NCBI GenBank assembly: GCA_009786675.1
Contig: WQRP01000050.1
Span: 1 to 7,123 of the forward strand
DNA from: Treponema sp.
GTDB lineage: Bacteria; Spirochaetota; Spirochaetia; Treponematales; Breznakiellaceae
Direction: 5' to 3'
DNA length: 7,123 nucleotides
The notes beneath the pieces are model-generated. The model was not told the origin of the DNA. It saw only the letters and a program-made list of their open reading frames with translations, and made no database searches. A program made the position numbers and the translations under genes. Below are positions 5,432 to 7,123 of the stretch, piece after piece (position 1 is the first letter of the stretch; every line of letters starts with the position of its first letter).

Positions 5432-6106
5432 TTGAAACTGGAAGTGAAAAACCTGGTGAAAGAGTATACCCAGGGCGACCAGACAATTAAGGCCCTAAGC
5501 AACGTCAGTTTTTCCATATCGAGTGGCGCATTTTTCAGCATAACGGGGCGTTCCGGGAGCGGAAAAAGCACGCTGATGAACATCATGGCGGGGCTTACTG
5601 TCCCTACTTCGGGGAGCGTTCTCTTGGACGGGCAGGACATTTTCGCCCTTCCGGACGAGGGGATTTCGATGTACAGGAACGCCAAAATAGGCTGTGTGCC
5701 GCAGCAGTACAGTGTGCTGTCCAACCTGACCGTATTGGACAACGTGCGGCTCCCGTTTCACCTGGCAAAGCGCGAAGGCGATTCGGAGGGGGAGGCTCGC
5801 AGGCTTCTCGCGTCGGTCGGCATTGAGAAGCTGGCCGGCAGAATGCCAAAGCGCCTTTCGGGCGGGCAGCTCAAGCGCGTCGCCATTGCCAGGGCGATGA
5901 TGAACAAGCCCGGCCTGTTGCTTGCCGACGAGCCGACGGGGGATTTGGATGCCCAAACGACCAAAGAAATCATGGCGATTTTTAAAAAGGTGGCCGACGA
6001 GGGAACGGCCGTTTTGATGGTGACCCACGACCTTGACACTACTGGGTATGCGAGCAAGTGCTTTGTCATGAATTGCGGGGTTCTTGCGCGTGCACTATAC
6101 GACTAG
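5432..6106 (+). CDS. ABC transporter ATP-binding protein, LolD/MacB type
   Basis: A complete 224-residue nucleotide-binding subunit that hydrolyses ATP in the cytoplasm to drive the adjacent permease. All motifs are present: Walker A GRSGSGKST (39-47), Q-loop at VPQQ (89-92), signature LSGGQ (142-146), Walker B LLLADEP (162-168), D-loop DLDA (171-174) and switch histidine H199 in VTHD. The length and the GRSGSGKSTLMN and DEPTGDLD wording match the LolD/MacB/FtsE branch that pairs with FtsX-type permeases. Translation starts at TTG two bases after the permease stop, so expression is coupled. The last 25 residues (SKCFVMNCGVLARALYD) are a short family-like end without an added domain. No ATPase motif is damaged, so the transporter should be active. 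A separate substrate-specific symbol is not justified. Confidence 0.95.
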   Translation: MKLEVKNLVKEYTQGDQTIKALSNVSFSISSGAFFSITGRSGSGKSTLMNIMAGLTVPTSGSVLLDGQDIFALPDEGISMYRNAKIGCVPQQYSVLSNLTVLDNVRLPFHLAKREGDSEGEARRLLASVGIEKLAGRMPKRLSGGQLKRVAIARAMMNKPGLLLADEPTGDLDAQTTKEIMAIFKKVADEGTAVLMVTHDLDTTGYASKCFVMNCGVLARALYD

Positions 6107-6126
6107 GGTTTGTGCCTAAAGGTTTA

Positions 6127-6163
6127 GCCCGGGGAAATTGTCCGGGCGGCTTCTTGCTTTTTT
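6127..6163 (+). terminator. Possible terminator after the ABC operon
   Basis: GCCCGG (6127-6132) pairs with CCGGGC (6142-6147), extendable by one G-T pair, 20 bases after the ATPase stop. The T-run (six Ts, 6158-6163) begins only 11 bases after the stem, so it is not a standard intrinsic terminator. It may be partial; I find no clear promoter for the next gene. Confidence 0.4.
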
Positions 6164-6191
6164 GGCCCCTATGGGTAAAACTGGATCCGTT

Positions 6192-7123
6192 ATGAGTGGC
6201 GGAAAAAAGCGCAGGGTGCTCGTAGCCGTCTGCATTCTGCTTGTTGTTGTAATCGGCCTCCCCCTTGCCGTGGTGGGGATTTCGTTTATCGGAAGAATCG
6301 CGCCGACCTCGGTAGTTCCCGATTCGTTCGACCTGTACGTCAGCGTCCCGGACACCGGGCGGCTGGTTGGAAGGGTTCTTGGCCACGAGGCCCTGCCCGA
6401 CATTATGGATTTGGCGGAACTTTCGCCGCTTATGCCCGTGTTTAACCAGGCAAGGAACGCGGGGGTCGCGGAAAACAGGCTGGTTCGCCTGGTCGCCGGG
6501 GGAAGGCTCAGCGCGGCCTTGCTGCCTGGGGAGCGGGTTCTTGCCGTCTGGGACGCGGGTATTCTCTGGCCGCTGCTGCGGTTTCTTCCCGCCCTGGCCA
6601 GGGGGATCAACGTTCCCGGTCTTTTTTACGTGCGTTCGGGCGGAAACTACCGTTTCGAGTACCGCCTGGACGACGGGACGGTTTTCTTTATAGGCCACCG
6701 CCGGAACCTGCTTTTCGTTTCCAGCGACGAGTCGCTTTTTGAATCCGTGCTGGACGGCACCTCGCGGGACGGGTACGCGATCGGCTCCGACGCCAGGGCC
6801 ATATCCTCCAGGCGCCACGACATCGCCTTCCTGCTTTCGCCCCAGGCCCTTACGAACATCCTTGGAAGCGGCGCGGCGGATCCCCAGATGCTTTCCGCGC
6901 TGGATCTGCTGGAGTTCCCCGGCATGGTGGAGGCCAGCCTCTCGATTATGCCCAACCAGCTAAACCTTAACGTCGTGACCCCCTTGGGGACGGGCAACGA
7001 GGCGCTGCGGACTATTATAGAAAGAAACTCCAGGGCGACGCCGCTTCTGGCGATGATTCCCCAGGAGGCCCAGTACATGACCATGCTGTCCGCCGGCAGC
7101 CTGCGGGAGCTTTTGGACGGGGT
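6192..7123 (+). CDS. Membrane-anchored envelope protein, DUF3352-like (3' end outside the window)
   Basis: An open frame running off the right edge; 310 residues are visible from the ATG at 6192. That start follows GGA (6183-6185) by six bases and gives MSGGKKRRVLVAV; an in-frame ATG at 6171 would add seven residues but has no purine-rich site, and the frame is closed by a TAA at 6117. A basic start and one helix (about 9-34) anchor a large extracytoplasmic domain. The domain opens SVVPDSFDLYVSVPDTGRLV and later has GTVFFIGHRRNLLFVSSDESLF and SVLDG. This 'P-x-x-LYVSVPD ... LxVSSDESLxxxVLDG' style resembles DUF3352-type proteins, a family of unknown function; I hold that loosely. Its higher G+C (about 60% on one line counted) is like the chemoreceptor and unlike the genes between. 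It is probably a resident genome gene, not part of the transporter operon. Confidence 0.8.
   Translation, partial: MSGGKKRRVLVAVCILLVVVIGLPLAVVGISFIGRIAPTSVVPDSFDLYVSVPDTGRLVGRVLGHEALPDIMDLAELSPLMPVFNQARNAGVAENRLVRLVAGGRLSAALLPGERVLAVWDAGILWPLLRFLPALARGINVPGLFYVRSGGNYRFEYRLDDGTVFFIGHRRNLLFVSSDESLFESVLDGTSRDGYAIGSDARAISSRRHDIAFLLSPQALTNILGSGAADPQMLSALDLLEFPGMVEASLSIMPNQLNLNVVTPLGTGNEALRTIIERNSRATPLLAMIPQEAQYMTMLSAGSLRELLDG

Noticed and set aside
6063..6101. TTGTCA and TATACG as a promoter for the right-edge gene
   Set aside because: The spacer would be 27 bases, too long for a sigma-70 promoter.

Overview
The window is dense, single-strand bacterial DNA: every gene I can support reads left to right. 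The chemoreceptor fragment at the left edge has a signalling tip of the kind I associate with spirochaetes, especially Treponema and relatives ([18 protein letters not shown] followed by [15 protein letters not shown]). The lipoprotein signal peptide ending SMTG|C and the secreted RCC1-type protein also fit a host-associated or gut spirochaete. The lineage is an inference from protein style, since there is no marker RNA gene. Counted by hand on single 60-base lines, the two edge genes are about 60-62% G+C, while lines from the middle genes range from 35 to 52%. The middle may therefore be an accessory block set into a GC-richer genome.

Layout. Positions 1-930 hold the C-terminal part of a methyl-accepting chemotaxis protein. 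Positions 931-1050 hold a weak hairpin and a very good sigma-70-type promoter. Positions 1051-1446 encode a small exported protein whose 11 cysteines all lie in CC or CCC clusters, closed by a clear intrinsic terminator. Positions 1591-2160 encode a lipoprotein of unknown function. A strong 13-bp hairpin then precedes a secreted RCC1-repeat beta-propeller protein (2236-3186). Next comes a tightly packed trio: an eight-helix membrane protein that is a tandem duplication of a DUF4418-like unit (3230-4213), an FtsX/MacB-type ABC permease (4188-5429) and a LolD/MacB-type ATPase (5432-6106). After a possible terminator, an envelope-anchored protein (from about 6192) runs off the right edge.

How they may work together. 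Permease and ATPase form a plausible ABC complex of the MacB/LolCDE type, which moves or remodels substrates on the outer face of the inner membrane rather than importing through a channel. The duplicated DUF4418-like protein is translationally coupled to the permease and is probably its membrane partner. Cysteines recur across the cassette on the predicted outer side of the membrane: CC clusters in the small protein, a cysteine-bearing tail on the propeller, four aligned cysteines in each half of the DUF4418-like protein, a CC pair in the permease ectodomain, and a CxxHH motif in the lipoprotein. My best hypothesis is an uncharacterised envelope system for a metal, a thiol, or a cysteine-rich exported substrate, with secreted accessory proteins encoded alongside the transporter. 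This is inference and no substrate can be read from the sequence.
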